Source: Polaromonas sp. (lineage in GTDB: Bacteria; Pseudomonadota; Gammaproteobacteria; Burkholderiales; Burkholderiaceae_C). Taken from it: a stretch of DNA of 64,000 nucleotides. Every line of letters starts with the position of its first letter. Position 1 is the first letter of the stretch. Below the pieces are notes generated by a model. The model was not told the DNA's origin. It saw nothing but the letters and a program-made list of their open reading frames with translations, and ran no database searches. Below are positions 62,951 through 64,000 of this stretch, one piece after another. The position numbers and the translations under genes were made by a program. The stretch lies in assembly GCF_029945925.1 (NCBI RefSeq), contig NZ_JAQSDN010000049.1, forward strand, positions 33,679 to 97,678, in the 5' to 3' direction.

Positions 62951-63934
62951 ATGGACGACGTCGCCACGCGCACACCATCCACTGCGGCATTCCTCAAGCA
63001 GTTGCAATGGGCCGGGATGATGTTGGCCATCCTTGTGCTCCTGGCCGGTCCCGTGCATGCCGCTGGCAATGTGGCACCGGCCAGCATACTGCCCTGGTGG
63101 TTCTGGCCGCTGGCGCTGTTTGTGACCTGTTTTTTCATCGGCATCGTGGCGGTGCCTGCCGGCATTGGGGGTGGCACGCTGTTTGTGCCCATCATCGGAG
63201 GGTTTTTCCCCTTTCATCTGGACTTCGTGCGTGGCGCAGGTTTGCTGGTAGCGCTGGCCAGCGCGCTGGCGGCCGGACCATTGCTGTTGCGCGGTGGCCT
63301 GACCAGCCTGCGCCTGGCGCTGCCGCTGGCGCTTCTGGCCTGCATGAGCTCGATTGCAGGGGCATTGCTCGGTCTGGCGCTTCCCGCCCCGGTGATCCAG
63401 ACAGCGCTGGGACTGATCGTGCTGGGCATTGTGGCGCTCATGCTCGCCGCCAAAAAATCAGAATTCCCCCACGTGGCGCAACCCGACCGGCTGTCTTCGG
63501 CATTGGGAATTCATGGCGTCTTTATTGATGGCGCTTCAGGCCGGTCCATCGACTGGCAGGTACACCGAACGCCTCTGGGGCTGGTGCTGTTTCTGGGCAT
63601 TGGCGTGATGGCCGGGATGTTCGGCATTGGCGCTGGCTGGGCCAATGTGCCGGCCCTGAACCTGCTGATGGGTGCACCGCTGAAGGTGTCGGCGGGTACG
63701 TCCGGGTTGGTGTTGTCGCTGGTCGATTCCTCGGCCGCCTGGGTGTACCTGAACCGCGGCGCGGTATTGCCGATGATCGCCGTGCCCTCAGTCGTAGGCA
63801 TGATGCTGGGTGCGCGGATAGGCGCCCGCCTGCTTCATGTGCTCAAGGGATCGGTCATCCGCAAGATGGTCATCACCCTGCTGCTGTTTGCAGGCATACG
63901 CGCCCTGTTCAAAGGCTTGGGCCTGTGGGTCTGA
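62951..63934 (+). CDS. TauE/SafE-family sulfite/organosulfonate exporter
   Basis: Polytopic; VPAGIGGGTLFVPIIGGFFPFHLDFVRGAGLLVALASALAAGPLLLR; FGIGAGWANVPALNLLMGAPLKVSAGTSGLVLS. Confidence 0.85.
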   Translation: MDDVATRTPSTAAFLKQLQWAGMMLAILVLLAGPVHAAGNVAPASILPWWFWPLALFVTCFFIGIVAVPAGIGGGTLFVPIIGGFFPFHLDFVRGAGLLVALASALAAGPLLLRGGLTSLRLALPLALLACMSSIAGALLGLALPAPVIQTALGLIVLGIVALMLAAKKSEFPHVAQPDRLSSALGIHGVFIDGASGRSIDWQVHRTPLGLVLFLGIGVMAGMFGIGAGWANVPALNLLMGAPLKVSAGTSGLVLSLVDSSAAWVYLNRGAVLPMIAVPSVVGMMLGARIGARLLHVLKGSVIRKMVITLLLFAGIRALFKGLGLWV

Positions 63935-63947
63935 AAGCGAGCGATCG

Positions 63948-64000
63948 ATGAGCACCGCAAACTCTACGAATGCCCAGCAGCAACAAGCCGAGGCCAGGCG
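63948..64000 (+). CDS. start of a further ORF cut by the window end (MSTANSTNAQQQQAEAR...)
   Basis: ATG 14 bp after the exporter stop, open to the edge; identity cannot be assigned. Confidence 0.35.
   Translation, partial: MSTANSTNAQQQQAEAR

Overview
High-GC betaproteobacterial window, Burkholderiales/Comamonadaceae-like by gene content and dispersed repeat style. Left to right: (1) the 3' part of an aryl-polyene-type lipid/polyene cluster (MMPL exporter, LolA-like, acyltransferase, FabZ-like, AMP ligase, ACP; minus strand, ~1-6033); (2) housekeeping genes (suhB, trmJ, cysE, mog, yjgA/darP, pmbA, yqeY, rpsU, HI0933-family flavoprotein, SUMT, ybiB); (3) a nitrate assimilation block (nasA, nirD, nirB, response-regulator/cyclase, nrtDBA, NasR-like NIT-ANTAR regulator with a leader terminator hairpin); (4) tsaD; (5) from ~31.1 kb to the right edge, a sulfur-oxidation island: tusA-dsrE2, a YeeE/YedE transporter, a divergent minus-strand operon of mostly uncharacterised genes (Cas6/Cmx6-like protein, Cys-less DsrC paralogue, TauD-like dioxygenase, HTH-like + ferredoxin + FNR fusion, S24-like protein, three small unknowns), the complete reverse-type dsrABEFHCMKLJOPN(R) operon with a second SUMT, a second DsrMK-like pair, a soluble NarXL-type two-component system, soeABC, a DUF3365-type haem protein and a TauE/SafE exporter. 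Main observations: (a) a ~48-bp promoter-like element, gap-free alignable upstream of tusA-dsrE2, soeABC and the Cas6-like operon, each 111-115 nt before the first start codon and starting with a NarL-like heptamer (TACCCAT), with a NarL-type regulator encoded next to one copy; (b) an orphan Cas6-like protein with no CRISPR array, in a sulfur operon; (c) a DsrN-DsrC fusion plus a free Cys-less DsrC beside canonical DsrC; (d) a ~167-bp MITE-like element; (e) several dispersed repeats inserted in frame in conserved genes (trmJ, ybiB, HI0933-family gene, nasA, nirD end). All calls are by eye from sequence and the ORF track; no database search was run.
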